Positions 7,486 through 16,021 are shown, numbered from the stretch's first letter. The stretch is DNA of 18,804 bases from Phocaeicola_A sp963624095 (GCA_963624095.1 CAVFNZ010000039.1:1-18804); one strand, 5' to 3'. Made by a program: numbers and translations. Notes: generated by a model from the sequence alone, not told the origin.

Positions 7486-8332
7486 CTTTATAATAATAAA
7501 TAATATCGTTCTTGTCCGTCGCCCGCTTGACGAGTTCGTCCTTCACCTGTTGCATGAAGTCCACTTGCTGCTGGTTCATCAGCATCTCCTTCACTTCGTT
7601 GTAAGCATAGTCCAAAGGCTTTACGTTGCCCGCCTCCACCATTTCCGTCACATGGAGGAAATACCAATACTCCTTGTCCCTCACCTCCACCTCCGGGTCT
7701 GAAGAGAGCGCGCTCTGCGTGAGGCGTGCGGAGGAAGGAATCTTTCCCGTCACATCCGTTAGCTCTGTCCATTTGTCCAGGAAGTAGGTGTAGTCCACCG
7801 CGCCCTTTAGGCTGAACTTCTCCAGCTTCTCCACGTTCTCGGGGGTGAGTCTGTGACACCATGTACGCACGTTATGCACACCCCGTTCGCCCACGGGAAC
7901 TTTAATGAAGAGTCCCTTTATCAAAGTTTTGTCGAGGACAAACAGTTTCCGGTTCTGCTCGTAAAATGCCTTCACGTCGTTGTCCGACACTCGGTTGGCC
8001 AACTTCTGCGCTATCAGGTTCTGTTGGTAGGTGTGTATCACAAGCGCCTTGCGGTAGTTACTCACCAACGCTTCTATCTTACTGTCATCGGCTACGTTGC
8101 GTTGCGCTTTCTCGTAGAGGAGAACATCCTCCACCCAATTGTGTATGTAGTTTTCGGCATATCGCGCACTGTCCTTCCCCGACATGCCGGCCGGCAAAGA
8201 CTGAGTCAAGTCCTCCAGAAAGAGCACCTGCCCACCAGCTTCTACCAAAGGAGTCTTGCCCCCGAAATCACGCTTCTTTTGACATGACGACAAGAGCAAC
8301 AACAGAACCGACAATATCCACAAAAACCTCAT
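7472..8332 (-). CDS. SurA-like lipoprotein without a clear parvulin domain
   Basis: A 286-residue protein with a lipoprotein signal peptide: hydrophobic residues 3-14, then lipobox LSSC with Cys17. Gln at +2 predicts no retention signal of the E. coli type; Bacteroidetes rules differ. The mature part starts with a segment resembling the SurA N-terminal domain (VEAGGQVLFLEDLTQSLP near 30-47, helices about 55-125). It lacks an evident parvulin catalytic domain; the C-terminal half shows KEYWYFLHVTEMV (about 220-232), like a relic of a parvulin end strand. It is probably a membrane-anchored chaperone working with its two SurA-type neighbours. It lies 43 bases after the upstream gene and overlaps the downstream surA gene by 14 bases. 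The exact role is unknown. Confidence 0.75.
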   Translation of the reverse strand: MRFLWILSVLLLLLSSCQKKRDFGGKTPLVEAGGQVLFLEDLTQSLPAGMSGKDSARYAENYIHNWVEDVLLYEKAQRNVADDSKIEALVSNYRKALVIHTYQQNLIAQKLANRVSDNDVKAFYEQNRKLFVLDKTLIKGLFIKVPVGERGVHNVRTWCHRLTPENVEKLEKFSLKGAVDYTYFLDKWTELTDVTGKIPSSARLTQSALSSDPEVEVRDKEYWYFLHVTEMVEAGNVKPLDYAYNEVKEMLMNQQQVDFMQQVKDELVKRATDKNDIIYYYKDANE

Positions 8333-8375
8333 CCCTTTCTTGTTTTGAGCTTAATAACTAACGAAGATACTGCTT

Positions 8376-9644
8376 TCATTCTTTCCCTTGGTGGATATTA
8401 ACGGTTTTTAATGCCTCTTCGTTTATTTCAACTTTATATTTCCTCCTCAGTTGCTCCTTCAGAAGCTCTTTGCGATGGGTCAAGTAGTCGGCGTAGACCT
8501 GTGAATAGACGTCTTCGTAACTCTTTGGGCGTTTCTTCAACACCTTTCCCCGTTTCACCACGATAGGGGCATCCGCCGGCAGTTGACAGGTCTCTTGCTT
8601 GAAGACAACCTTATCCACCAAGGGGTCTGTGCCTATTTGGTAAAGCCCGCAAGCGTAAGGCAGACGTATGCCGCCTTCCTCCTTCTCCGCAAGGGACTTC
8701 AGTAGGGAATCCCATTGATTCTGAGGAGTTGACTTCAGCACCTTCTTCACGCGCTTTGCCGTCGCTTTATCGCGGCAAGCCACCACAGCCCCCTTGTAAT
8801 GAGGGAGTTCCCATGAATAGTTCTCGCGGTGTGACTTGAAGTAGCCCTTCAGCCGGTCTTGCAAATCCTCCTCTTCCTCTTGCTGAGCCTCATCCTGCTC
8901 CAGTGCGTCGCGCAGCAGTGCGTCCCGTATCTCCGACCGCAGGAAGAGCGTTTGTTTCTCCTCCCGCGTATCTTGTACAGCGGCATCCTCGGCATGCTCG
9001 TGGCGCACGTCCCTTCCGAGCAGCTGTATCAGGTGTACACCGGCGGGCGACACGAACGGTCGACTGAGTTCGCCCACCTCCAAGGAGCGTATTTTCTGCT
9101 CGATAACCTCCATGGTATGATGGGCCGGCAGGATGGTCAGTTCGCCATAGACACCCTTGTCAGGGTGGTTCTTCGCCTCCATCACCATCTGCTCAAACTT
9201 GCCGCTGGCTGATGCCTTGCGGTAAATCTCCTCCATCCTGTCACAGGCATCCCGAACGAAAGACTTGGAAGAACTTTGGTGCAGATGGATGTAAAGGTGC
9301 GCGATGCGCACACTTGCTGTTTTGTGCGCATCGGTTTTCGTTATCAAGGGCTGTCCTGCCTTCTCTTCTCCAACGACCCAGACACTCATCTGTTGACGGA
9401 ACGCAGGCAACGTGTCCAGTCCCCTGCTTTCGGCCTCCAACGCCGACAGCTTCAGGTCAACGAAGGCTTGCAAGAACGCTTCGGGCGACAATTGGGTCTC
9501 CGCGCGGTTCTTCGTATAGGCGTATTCAAACTCCGAGCGGAGAACCTCACGTCCACCAACGCGCAACAACACCCGGTCGACCTGCTGACCAAAGGCGAGG
9601 ACAAACGGACTAAGGAGCAGGACAGCGATAGATAACCTTTTCAT
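8376..9644 (-). CDS. SurA/PpiC-type peptidyl-prolyl isomerase
   Basis: A 422-residue exported protein. The signal peptide is about residues 1-20 (MKRLSIAVLLLSPFVLAFGQ). A SurA N-terminal-like region follows (VDRVLLRVGGREVLRSEFEY, 22-41). One parvulin domain spans about 110-212 (VRIAHLYIHL at its start, KGVYGELTILPAHHTMEVIE in the middle, GVHLIQLLGRD at its end). An acidic Glu/Gln stretch (about 232-245) leads into a C-terminal half with a second, degenerate peptide-binding part. The protein differs from the double-parvulin SurA further down the cluster. The ATG is preceded directly by GAGGTGA, whose TGA is the stop region of leuB, with only 5 bases between the genes. That means this envelope block is probably co-transcribed and coupled with the leucine operon. 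Confidence 0.85.
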   Translation of the reverse strand: MKRLSIAVLLLSPFVLAFGQQVDRVLLRVGGREVLRSEFEYAYTKNRAETQLSPEAFLQAFVDLKLSALEAESRGLDTLPAFRQQMSVWVVGEEKAGQPLITKTDAHKTASVRIAHLYIHLHQSSSKSFVRDACDRMEEIYRKASASGKFEQMVMEAKNHPDKGVYGELTILPAHHTMEVIEQKIRSLEVGELSRPFVSPAGVHLIQLLGRDVRHEHAEDAAVQDTREEKQTLFLRSEIRDALLRDALEQDEAQQEEEEDLQDRLKGYFKSHRENYSWELPHYKGAVVACRDKATAKRVKKVLKSTPQNQWDSLLKSLAEKEEGGIRLPYACGLYQIGTDPLVDKVVFKQETCQLPADAPIVVKRGKVLKKRPKSYEDVYSQVYADYLTHRKELLKEQLRRKYKVEINEEALKTVNIHQGKE

Positions 9645-9649
9645 TCACC

Positions 9650-10714
9650 TCAAGCTTTGCGGATGTAGTTGACAATCCATTCGCCCACCTCAGAGGTGGA
9701 GTAGGACTTTTTGCCCTCCACCTGGATGTCGCCCGTACGCACCTCTTCGTCCAACGACGCGTCGACGGCTTTGCGGATAAGCGCACCCTCTTCCTTGCAA
9801 TCGAAGTATTCGAAGAGCATGGCCACAGAGAGAATCTGCGCCAAGGGGTTGGCAATGTTGAGACCTTTGGCTTGCGGCCACGATCCGTGAATCGGCTCAA
9901 ATACCGGTGTGCTCTCACCCGTAGAGGCGGACGGGAGCAATCCCATGGAGCCGCTGATGCAGGAACCTTCATCGGTGAGGATGTCGCCGAAAGTGTTCTC
10001 CGTAACCATCACGTCGAAGAAGCGCGGCTCTTGAATCATGCGCATGGAGGCATTGTCCACATACATGTAGTCCGTCTTCACTTCGGGATATTGTGGGGCC
10101 ATCTCTTGGGCTATCTGACGCCACAGGCGGCTCGAAGCGAGCACGTTGGCTTTGTCTACCACCGTCAAGTGCTTGTTGCGCTTCATGGCATACTCGAAGC
10201 CTACCTTCAGGATACGCTCAATCTCCGGACGGGTGTACATGTTGGTGTCGTAGGCCCGTTCGTTGTCTTGGTATTTCTCACCGAAATACATACCTCCCGT
10301 CAGTTCACGGATGCAGATGAAGTCCGCTCCTTCAACGAGGTCGGCGCGCAGGGGTGATTTGTGCAACAGGCATTTGAAAGTCTGCACGGGACGGATGTTG
10401 GCAAAGAGTCCCAACTTCTTGCGCATAGCGAGCAAGCCCTGCTCGGGACGGACCTTGGCGGTAGGATTGTTGTCGAACTTGGGGTCGCCCACGGCAGAGA
10501 AGAGCACGGCATCAGCCCGCTTACAGGTCTGGAAGGTCTCTTCGGGGAACGGGTCGCCCACTTTGTCGATGGCATCCGCTCCGCAGATGCCGTATTCATA
10601 GCTCACCTTGTGGCCGTATTTCTCACAAACGGCACTCATCACGTTTACGCCTTGTGCGGAAATCTCAGGACCGATACCGTCACCGGGCAACACTGCAATC
10701 TTAAATTCTTTCAT
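9650..10714 (-). CDS. leuB: 3-isopropylmalate dehydrogenase
   Basis: A 354-residue LeuB: oxidative decarboxylation of 3-isopropylmalate to 2-oxoisocaproate, and of 3-methylmalate to 2-oxobutyrate when fed by citramalate. Visible motifs are VLPGDGIGPE (8-17), RPEQGLLAMRKKLGLFANIRP in the substrate region (two parts, 89-109), IRELTGGMYFGE (135-146), the catalytic Lys in VVDKANVL (185-192) and the family signature NTFGDILTDEGSCISGS (240-256). The nucleotide loop reads FEPIHGSWPQAKG (272-284); most NAD-dependent relatives have GSAPDIAG here, so the Asp that recognises the adenosine ribose is replaced by Gln. The length is normal. It starts 6 bases after the cimA-like gene and is the last leu gene. 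Confidence 0.95.
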   Translation of the reverse strand: MKEFKIAVLPGDGIGPEISAQGVNVMSAVCEKYGHKVSYEYGICGADAIDKVGDPFPEETFQTCKRADAVLFSAVGDPKFDNNPTAKVRPEQGLLAMRKKLGLFANIRPVQTFKCLLHKSPLRADLVEGADFICIRELTGGMYFGEKYQDNERAYDTNMYTRPEIERILKVGFEYAMKRNKHLTVVDKANVLASSRLWRQIAQEMAPQYPEVKTDYMYVDNASMRMIQEPRFFDVMVTENTFGDILTDEGSCISGSMGLLPSASTGESTPVFEPIHGSWPQAKGLNIANPLAQILSVAMLFEYFDCKEEGALIRKAVDASLDEEVRTGDIQVEGKKSYSTSEVGEWIVNYIRKA

Positions 10715-10720
10715 AATATC

Positions 10721-12268
10721 TTATACGTTTTGTGTTTCATAATCGTTTTCTATCACATTGAGCATCTTGATGGTAGCCTTGATGGCCGCCTCCGTCTGGT
10801 CAGCGTCCAGTCCGCGCGTACGTATCTCCCTGTCGAGAAACCGCCAGGTGATGACCGTCTGCACAAAGGCATCCGTACGTCCACCGGGGGGAATCGTTAC
10901 GGCATAGTTGGCCAACATCGGGAACTTACGACCCAACGTGCCTTTGTAGACTTTGCGCAGAGCCCTTACGAAAGCATCGTATTGTCCGTCGCCGCTTGAG
11001 GTCTCCTCGTATTCGTTGCCGTTGATTTGGATGCGTATAGTGGCAACGGGTTTCAGCCCTTGCGCCGAGGTGACAAAGTAACTCTTGAGTATCACTTTGT
11101 TGTTCACCGTGTCGTGTTTCAGCACATCCGAGATGATGTAGGGCAAATCTTCTTGTGTCACCAGCTCTTTCTTGTCGCCCAGTTCGATGATGCGTTCCGT
11201 TACCTTTCGCATCGATTCCTCGTCGAGTTCCAGTCCGAGGTCTTCCAGGTTCTTGCGTATATTGGCCTTGCCGCTCGTCTTGCCCAAGGCATACTCCCGT
11301 TTACGTCCGAACCGTTCGGGCAGGAGCGCGTTGCAGTAGAGGTTGTCCTTGTTGTCGCCGTCCGCGTGCACACCCGCCACCTGCGTGAAGACATTCTCTC
11401 CCACAATCGGTTTGTTGGCCGGTATCAGGACACCCGAGTAAGACTCCACCATGCGGCTCACATCGTTCAACTTCTCTTCGTTGATGTTGGTCTGTGCGCA
11501 GAAGTGATCCTTCAGGATTGCCTGCACACTGGCCAAAGGCGCGTTACCGGCCCGTTCGCCCAGTCCGTTGATGGTGGTGTGCAATCCCTTGGCTCCACTC
11601 AGTACGGCTGCCAACACGTTGCTCACCGCCAGGTCGTAATCGTTGTGCGCATGGAAATCGAAGTGCTTGTCGGGGTACCGTTTCACCATCTTGCGGAAAT
11701 ACTCGATAACCTGCAGGGGGTTGAGTATGCCCAACGTATCAGGGAGCATAAAGCGTTTGACGCTTGTGTCGCGTAGGCCGTCCATCAACTGGAAGACATA
11801 CTGGGGCGAGTCTTTCATCCCACTGCTCCAGTCCTCCAGATAGAGATTCACGGAGACACCCATCTTGTCGGCCAAAGCGACCACTTGACGGACATCGCTC
11901 AGATGTTCCTCGGGTGACTTCTTCAGCTGTTGCGTGCAATGTTTCAAGGAGCCTTTGGCGAGAAGGTTGATTACCTTTCCACCCGCTCTTCTTACCCAGT
12001 TGAGTGAGGTATCGCCGTCCACGAAACCAAGAATCTCCACCTTGTCAATCATCCCGTGCCGGGTGGCCCAGTCGCATATCTTGCGGGTGGCCTCAAACTC
12101 TCCGTCGGACACCCGCGCCGAGGCCACCTCCACACGGTCGACGTTCAGCTCTTCGAGTAGCAAACGGGCAATCATCAACTTCTCATGAGGCACGAAAGAG
12201 ACTCCGCTGGTCTGTTCACCATCGCGGAGTGTGGTGTCCATGATTTCTATCTTGACGCTTTTTCCCAT
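10721..12268 (-). CDS. cimA: Second isopropylmalate/citramalate synthase family enzyme, probably (R)-citramalate synthase
   Basis: A 515-residue member of the LeuA/CimA/homocitrate synthase family. The TIM-barrel catalytic motifs are present: DTTLRDGEQ (11-19), the metal-binding HAHND (206-210) and NGLGERAGN (234-242). The C-terminal LeuA-type regulatory domain (about 395-510) has SSGDGQYDA (424-432) and GGRTDAF. It differs clearly from the real LeuA at the head of the operon, so it is not a duplicate. Two synthases around one LeuCDB set suggest one makes 2-isopropylmalate and the other citramalate from pyruvate and acetyl-CoA, giving 2-oxobutyrate for isoleucine. The leader peptide's Ile run supports this. 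Family proteins in this phylum are often labelled only 2-isopropylmalate synthase, so substrate is inferred. The start overlaps leuD by 22 bases; GAGG lies just before its ATG. Confidence 0.8.
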   Translation of the reverse strand: MGKSVKIEIMDTTLRDGEQTSGVSFVPHEKLMIARLLLEELNVDRVEVASARVSDGEFEATRKICDWATRHGMIDKVEILGFVDGDTSLNWVRRAGGKVINLLAKGSLKHCTQQLKKSPEEHLSDVRQVVALADKMGVSVNLYLEDWSSGMKDSPQYVFQLMDGLRDTSVKRFMLPDTLGILNPLQVIEYFRKMVKRYPDKHFDFHAHNDYDLAVSNVLAAVLSGAKGLHTTINGLGERAGNAPLASVQAILKDHFCAQTNINEEKLNDVSRMVESYSGVLIPANKPIVGENVFTQVAGVHADGDNKDNLYCNALLPERFGRKREYALGKTSGKANIRKNLEDLGLELDEESMRKVTERIIELGDKKELVTQEDLPYIISDVLKHDTVNNKVILKSYFVTSAQGLKPVATIRIQINGNEYEETSSGDGQYDAFVRALRKVYKGTLGRKFPMLANYAVTIPPGGRTDAFVQTVITWRFLDREIRTRGLDADQTEAAIKATIKMLNVIENDYETQNV

Positions 12269-12843
12269 GCCTCTATCTTATCCTTGTTCGACAACAGGAA
12301 GTCGATGTCGTCGAGCCCGTTCATCAGGCAATGTTTCTTGTAACCGTTTATCTCGAACTTCTCGCTTTTGCCTGTGGCTTTGTTGGTGACGGTCTGTTCC
12401 GGCAGGTTCACTTCCACCACTGTCTTGGGGTCGGCCTGTATCGAAGAGAACAGTTCGGCCAGGAACGGCTCGCTCACCACAACGGGCAACACGAAGTTGT
12501 TCAGCTCGTTGTTCTTGTGAATGTCGGCGAAGAAACTGGAGATGACTACACGGAATCCGTAGCCCGCTATTGCCCAGGCGGCGTGTTCGCGGCTGGAGCC
12601 CGAGCCGAAATTCTTCCCGGCTACCAATATTTCACCGCTGTAGGTGGGGTCGTTGAGTACAAAGCTCTTGTTCAGTGTGCCGTCGGCGTTGTAGCGCCAG
12701 TCACGGAAGAGGTTGTCGCCAAAAAACTTCTCTTCGCGCGTGGTCGCCTTCAGGAAGCGGGCCGGAATAATCTGGTCGGTGTCTATGTTCTCCAAGGGGA
12801 GAGGCACACAGGTACTGGTTATGACATTGAATTTTTGTTTCAT
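12247..12843 (-). CDS. leuD: 3-isopropylmalate dehydratase small subunit
   Basis: A 198-residue LeuD, the swivelling small subunit of isopropylmalate isomerase (2- to 3-isopropylmalate via dehydration and rehydration). It shows the diagnostic ENIDTDQIIPARFLK (18-32) and GKNFGSGSSREHAAWA (76-91), followed by GFRVVISSFFADIHKNN. Length is typical. It pairs with LeuC, encoded 24 bases upstream, and its 3' end overlaps the cimA-like start. It probably also hydrates citraconate in the citramalate route. Confidence 0.95.
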   Translation of the reverse strand: MKQKFNVITSTCVPLPLENIDTDQIIPARFLKATTREEKFFGDNLFRDWRYNADGTLNKSFVLNDPTYSGEILVAGKNFGSGSSREHAAWAIAGYGFRVVISSFFADIHKNNELNNFVLPVVVSEPFLAELFSSIQADPKTVVEVNLPEQTVTNKATGKSEKFEINGYKKHCLMNGLDDIDFLLSNKDKIEAWEKASR

Positions 12844-12867
12844 CGTTCTTGCTTAAAAGGTTATACG

Positions 12868-14265
12868 TTATAACAACTCCCGGGGGTCCGTCACTACACC
12901 GGTCACGGCTGCCGCTGCGGCTACCAGTGGACTGGCCAACATAGTGCGCGCCCCCGGTCCCTGACGGCCTTCGAAGTTGCGGTTGCTCGTAGATACGGAA
13001 TATTTGCCTGCGGGAATCTTGTCGTCGTTCATGGCCAAACAGGCGGAGCATCCGGGCTGACGTATTTCAAATCCCGCCTCTTCCAGAACCTTGTCCAGTC
13101 CCTCTTCACGTATTTGCGCGTCCACCATCCAGGAGCCGGGTACGAGCCATGCGGTTATGTGGGGAGCTTTCTTGCGCCCCTTCACCAATGAGGCGAATGC
13201 GCGGAAATCCTCTATGCGCCCGTTGGTGCAGGCACCCAGGAACACATAGTCAACCTTCTTACCCAACAGGCATTCGCCCGGTGTGAAGCCCATGTAGTCA
13301 AGCGATTTCTTGTACGAAATCTTTGCCTGTTCGTTCATGCTCTCCATGGTGGGGATGCATTGTGTGATGCCCATGCCCATGCCAGGATTCGTTCCGTAGG
13401 TAATCATCGGCTCGATGTCCGCCGCGTCAAACGCTACCTCTTTGTCGAACACGGCATCTTCGTCGCTCTTCAGGGTCTTCCAATAGGCTACGGCCTTGTC
13501 CCACGCCTCTCCTTTGGGCGCATGCTCGCGTCCTTTGATGTAGGCGAATGTCGTTTCGTCCGGAGCTACCATGCCGCCGCGCGCGCCCATCTCGATGGAG
13601 AGGTTGCAAAGGGTGAGCCGCCCTTCCATGGTGAGGTTGCGTACGGCAGAACCCGCATACTCCACAAAGTAGCCTGTCGCGCCGCTGGTGGTCATCTTCG
13701 ACATCATATAGAGGGCCATGTCCTTTGCCGTCACTCCTTTCTTCAATTCCCCTTCAATGCGGATACGCATGGTCTTGGGGCGCGCCTGCAAGATGCATTG
13801 TGAGGCCAACACCATCTCCACTTCGCTGGTGCCGATGCCGAAGGCTACGGCTCCCATGGCACCGTGGGTGGAGGTGTGCGAGTCTCCGCAGACAATCGTC
13901 ATGCCCGGCAGGGTAAGTCCTCTCTCGGGACCCACAACGTGGATGATGCCGTTGCGCTTGTCCATCATCCCGAAATGCTCCAGTCCGAAGTCTGCCGCAT
14001 TCTTGGCCAACGTCTCCACCTGCGTACGCGAAACGGGGTCTTCAATCGGCTTGTCCTGGTCGTGAGTGGGCGTATTGTGGTCGGGCATACAGTAGATATG
14101 GTCCGGTCGGAAACATTTCAAACCTCTGGCACGCATTCCGTCGAAGGCTTGCGGGCTGGTTACTTCGTGACAGTAGAGTCTGTCGATGTAAAGTTGCGTG
14201 GGACCGTCCGCCACGTTTTGCACCACGTGCGCGTCCCAAATCTTGTCAAATAAAGTATTTGCCAT
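12868..14265 (-). CDS. leuC: 3-isopropylmalate dehydratase large subunit
   Basis: A 465-residue LeuC, the Fe-S subunit of isopropylmalate isomerase in the cytoplasm. All three cluster ligands are present: Cys346 in GACTNGR (345-350) and Cys406 and Cys409 in GCSACLAMN. Other aconitase-family motifs are CGDSHTSTHGAMG (126-138), FGIGTSEVE (142-150) and the C-terminal TSNRNFEGRQGPGART (426-441). Length and ligand spacing match the E. coli protein. It lies 54 bases downstream of leuA, a gap without a convincing terminator, and 24 bases before leuD. Confidence 0.97.
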   Translation of the reverse strand: MANTLFDKIWDAHVVQNVADGPTQLYIDRLYCHEVTSPQAFDGMRARGLKCFRPDHIYCMPDHNTPTHDQDKPIEDPVSRTQVETLAKNAADFGLEHFGMMDKRNGIIHVVGPERGLTLPGMTIVCGDSHTSTHGAMGAVAFGIGTSEVEMVLASQCILQARPKTMRIRIEGELKKGVTAKDMALYMMSKMTTSGATGYFVEYAGSAVRNLTMEGRLTLCNLSIEMGARGGMVAPDETTFAYIKGREHAPKGEAWDKAVAYWKTLKSDEDAVFDKEVAFDAADIEPMITYGTNPGMGMGITQCIPTMESMNEQAKISYKKSLDYMGFTPGECLLGKKVDYVFLGACTNGRIEDFRAFASLVKGRKKAPHITAWLVPGSWMVDAQIREEGLDKVLEEAGFEIRQPGCSACLAMNDDKIPAGKYSVSTSNRNFEGRQGPGARTMLASPLVAAAAAVTGVVTDPRELL

Positions 14266-14319
14266 ATATTATTGAATATGAATCGTTATCAGATTGTTTT
14301 TCCGTGTCGGCTCCGTGAC

Positions 14320-15816
14320 TTAATGGACGAACTTGTTGATGCAGTCTATGTAGGCTTCTACGGAGGCGGCTACGATGTCGGTGTTGGCGCCGAAACCATA
14401 ATACACGTGTCCGTCGTATTCCACTTGCATGTGCACTTTGCCCATGTCGTCGCTTCCTTTGCTGATGGCCTGTATGGTAAACTCTTTCAGCGTCATCTGG
14501 CGGTGAATGATTTGCTTCAACGCCTTGATGGCGGCATCAACCGGGCCGTTGCCCGACGCGGCGGCCTCAAACTTCTCGCTGGCAATGGTGAGCCCGATGC
14601 TGGCAACGGAACGCACGCCCACGCCACTGGTCACTTGCAGATAGTCCAATTTGATGTGGTGGTTCTGACTGCGGTCGGCACCGGCCAACAACAGGACATC
14701 GTCATCGTTCACCTCTTTCTTCTTGTCCGCCAGTTTCAGGAAGTCCTCGTATACCTTGTCGAGCTTTTCTTGTCCCAGCTCTACCCCCAACACATGGAGC
14801 CGATGTTTCAGGGCGGCACGTCCACTGCGTGCGGTCAGCACGATGGCGTTGTCGTCGATGCCCACGTCCTTCGGGTCGATAATCTCGTAAGTCTGTACAT
14901 TCTTCAGCACACCGTCCTGATGGATTCCGGACGAATGGGCGAAGGCGTTGCGTCCCACAATGGCCTTGTTGGGCTGCACGGGCATGTTCATCAGGCTCGA
15001 CACCATACGGCTGGTAGGATAGATTTTCTGCGTGTTGATGTTGGTTTGTATATCGATGTCCTTGTGACACTTGATAATCATGGCTATCTCCTCCAACGAA
15101 GTGTTTCCGGCCCGTTCGCCGATGCCGTTGATGGTTACCTCCACCTGGCGGGCACCGTTGATCACACCGTTGATGGTGTTGGCTGTTGCCATACCCAGGT
15201 CGTTGTGGCAGTGCGTAGAGATGATAGCTTTGTCGATGCCGTCCACATGGTCCACCAGGTATTTAATCTTGGCCCCATACTCCTCGGGCAGGCAGTATCC
15301 CGTCGTGTCGGGGATATTCACCACCGTAGCTCCCGCCTTGATGACGGCTTCCACCACGCGCGCCAAGTATTCGTTCTCGGTACGTCCGGCATCTTCGGCA
15401 TAGAACTCGACATCGTCCACATAACGGCGGGCATACTTCACCGCTGCCACGGCACGCTCGATAATCTCCTCGCGGTTGGAGTTGAACTTATACTTAATGT
15501 GCGGGTCCGAAGTACCGATACCCGTGTGGATGCGTTTGTGCTTGGCGTATTTCAGTGCCTCGGCGGCCACGTCGATATCTTTCTCCACGGCCCGTGTCAG
15601 CGCACAGATGGTAGGCCATGTGACCGCCTTCGATATCTCTATGACAGAGTTGAAGTCTCCCGGACTGGAGATGGGAAACCCTGCCTCGATCACATCCACT
15701 CCCAAAGCCTCCAGCTGCTTGGCTACTTGGATCTTCTCAACGGTGTTCAACTGACACCCAGGCACTTGTTCACCATCCCTCAAGGTGGTATCAAAAATAA
15801 AAAGTCTGTCGTTCAT
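14320..15816 (-). CDS. leuA: 2-isopropylmalate synthase
   Basis: A 498-residue LeuA: condensation of acetyl-CoA with 2-oxoisovalerate, the committed step of leucine synthesis. Motifs are FDTTLRDGEQ (8-17), metal ligands in HCHNDLG (202-208), NGIGERAGN (230-238) and HSSGIHQDG (294-302). The C-terminal allosteric domain, the part that binds leucine in the family, spans about 385-495 and contains SGNGPVDAAIKALK (421-434). It is the first structural gene behind the attenuator; the ATG lies about 40 bases after the terminator hairpin. No Shine-Dalgarno site is visible. A long open frame on the opposite strand here is only a GC-rich shadow. Confidence 0.97.
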   Translation of the reverse strand: MNDRLFIFDTTLRDGEQVPGCQLNTVEKIQVAKQLEALGVDVIEAGFPISSPGDFNSVIEISKAVTWPTICALTRAVEKDIDVAAEALKYAKHKRIHTGIGTSDPHIKYKFNSNREEIIERAVAAVKYARRYVDDVEFYAEDAGRTENEYLARVVEAVIKAGATVVNIPDTTGYCLPEEYGAKIKYLVDHVDGIDKAIISTHCHNDLGMATANTINGVINGARQVEVTINGIGERAGNTSLEEIAMIIKCHKDIDIQTNINTQKIYPTSRMVSSLMNMPVQPNKAIVGRNAFAHSSGIHQDGVLKNVQTYEIIDPKDVGIDDNAIVLTARSGRAALKHRLHVLGVELGQEKLDKVYEDFLKLADKKKEVNDDDVLLLAGADRSQNHHIKLDYLQVTSGVGVRSVASIGLTIASEKFEAAASGNGPVDAAIKALKQIIHRQMTLKEFTIQAISKGSDDMGKVHMQVEYDGHVYYGFGANTDIVAASVEAYIDCINKFVH

Positions 15817-15854
15817 GTTATCTTAGTTTTTTATATTGTTTTTAGACATATAAG

Positions 15855-15892
15855 AAAAAAGCCTTTCGCACGCGGAAGTGAGAAAGGCTTTT
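15855..15892 (-). terminator. Attenuator terminator upstream of leuA
   Basis: On the minus strand AAAAGCCTTTC (15892-15882) pairs perfectly with GAAAGGCTTTT (15867-15857), an 11-bp stem with a 14-base loop. The stem runs directly into a run of six T (15860-15855). This is a textbook intrinsic terminator, but it lies between the promoter and leuA, so it must be conditional. Confidence 0.9.
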
Positions 15893-15935
15893 CTATATCT
15901 GGATTCATCAACTATCATGCACGATACTCACTTCC
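15874..15935 (-). promoter_or_regulatory. Antiterminator pairing of the leu attenuator
   Basis: GGAAGTGAG inside the leader reading frame (15935-15927, codons 23-25) is perfectly complementary to CTCACTTCC (15882-15874), which forms most of the terminator loop plus the last base of its first arm. The pairing would block terminator folding. A ribosome at the leader stop codon (15915) would cover the 15927-15935 segment; one stalled at codons 13-18 would leave it free. Seen as sequence; the switching is inferred. Confidence 0.75.
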
Positions 15936-16001
15936 AACTAACCCTGTTAGTAGAATAATAATAATACCTTGCAACGATAGATTCATGAAACTCTTAATCA
16001 T
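15915..16001 (-). CDS. Branched-chain amino acid leader peptide (attenuator)
   Basis: A 28-codon frame from ATG at 15999-16001 to TGA at 15915-15917, too short for usual gene calling. Reading begins MIKSFMNLSLQG, continues with four Ile codons (13-16, all ATT) and two Leu codons (17-18, both CTA), then TGLVGSEYRA. Eleven of 28 codons are Ile, Leu or Val. Leu8, 17 and 18 use CTA, which looks rare in this GC-rich genome, as in the classical E. coli leu leader. The start follows an A-rich stretch (AAAGAAAAAGAG). It ends 23 bases before the terminator hairpin. Position, composition and the antiterminator complementarity show it is a translated sensor of charged tRNA-Ile and tRNA-Leu controlling leuA-leuC-leuD-cimA-leuB. 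The peptide itself probably has no function. Confidence 0.88.
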   Translation of the reverse strand: MIKSFMNLSLQGIIIILLTGLVGSEYRA

Positions 16002-16021
16002 CTCTTTTTCTTTTACGGCTG

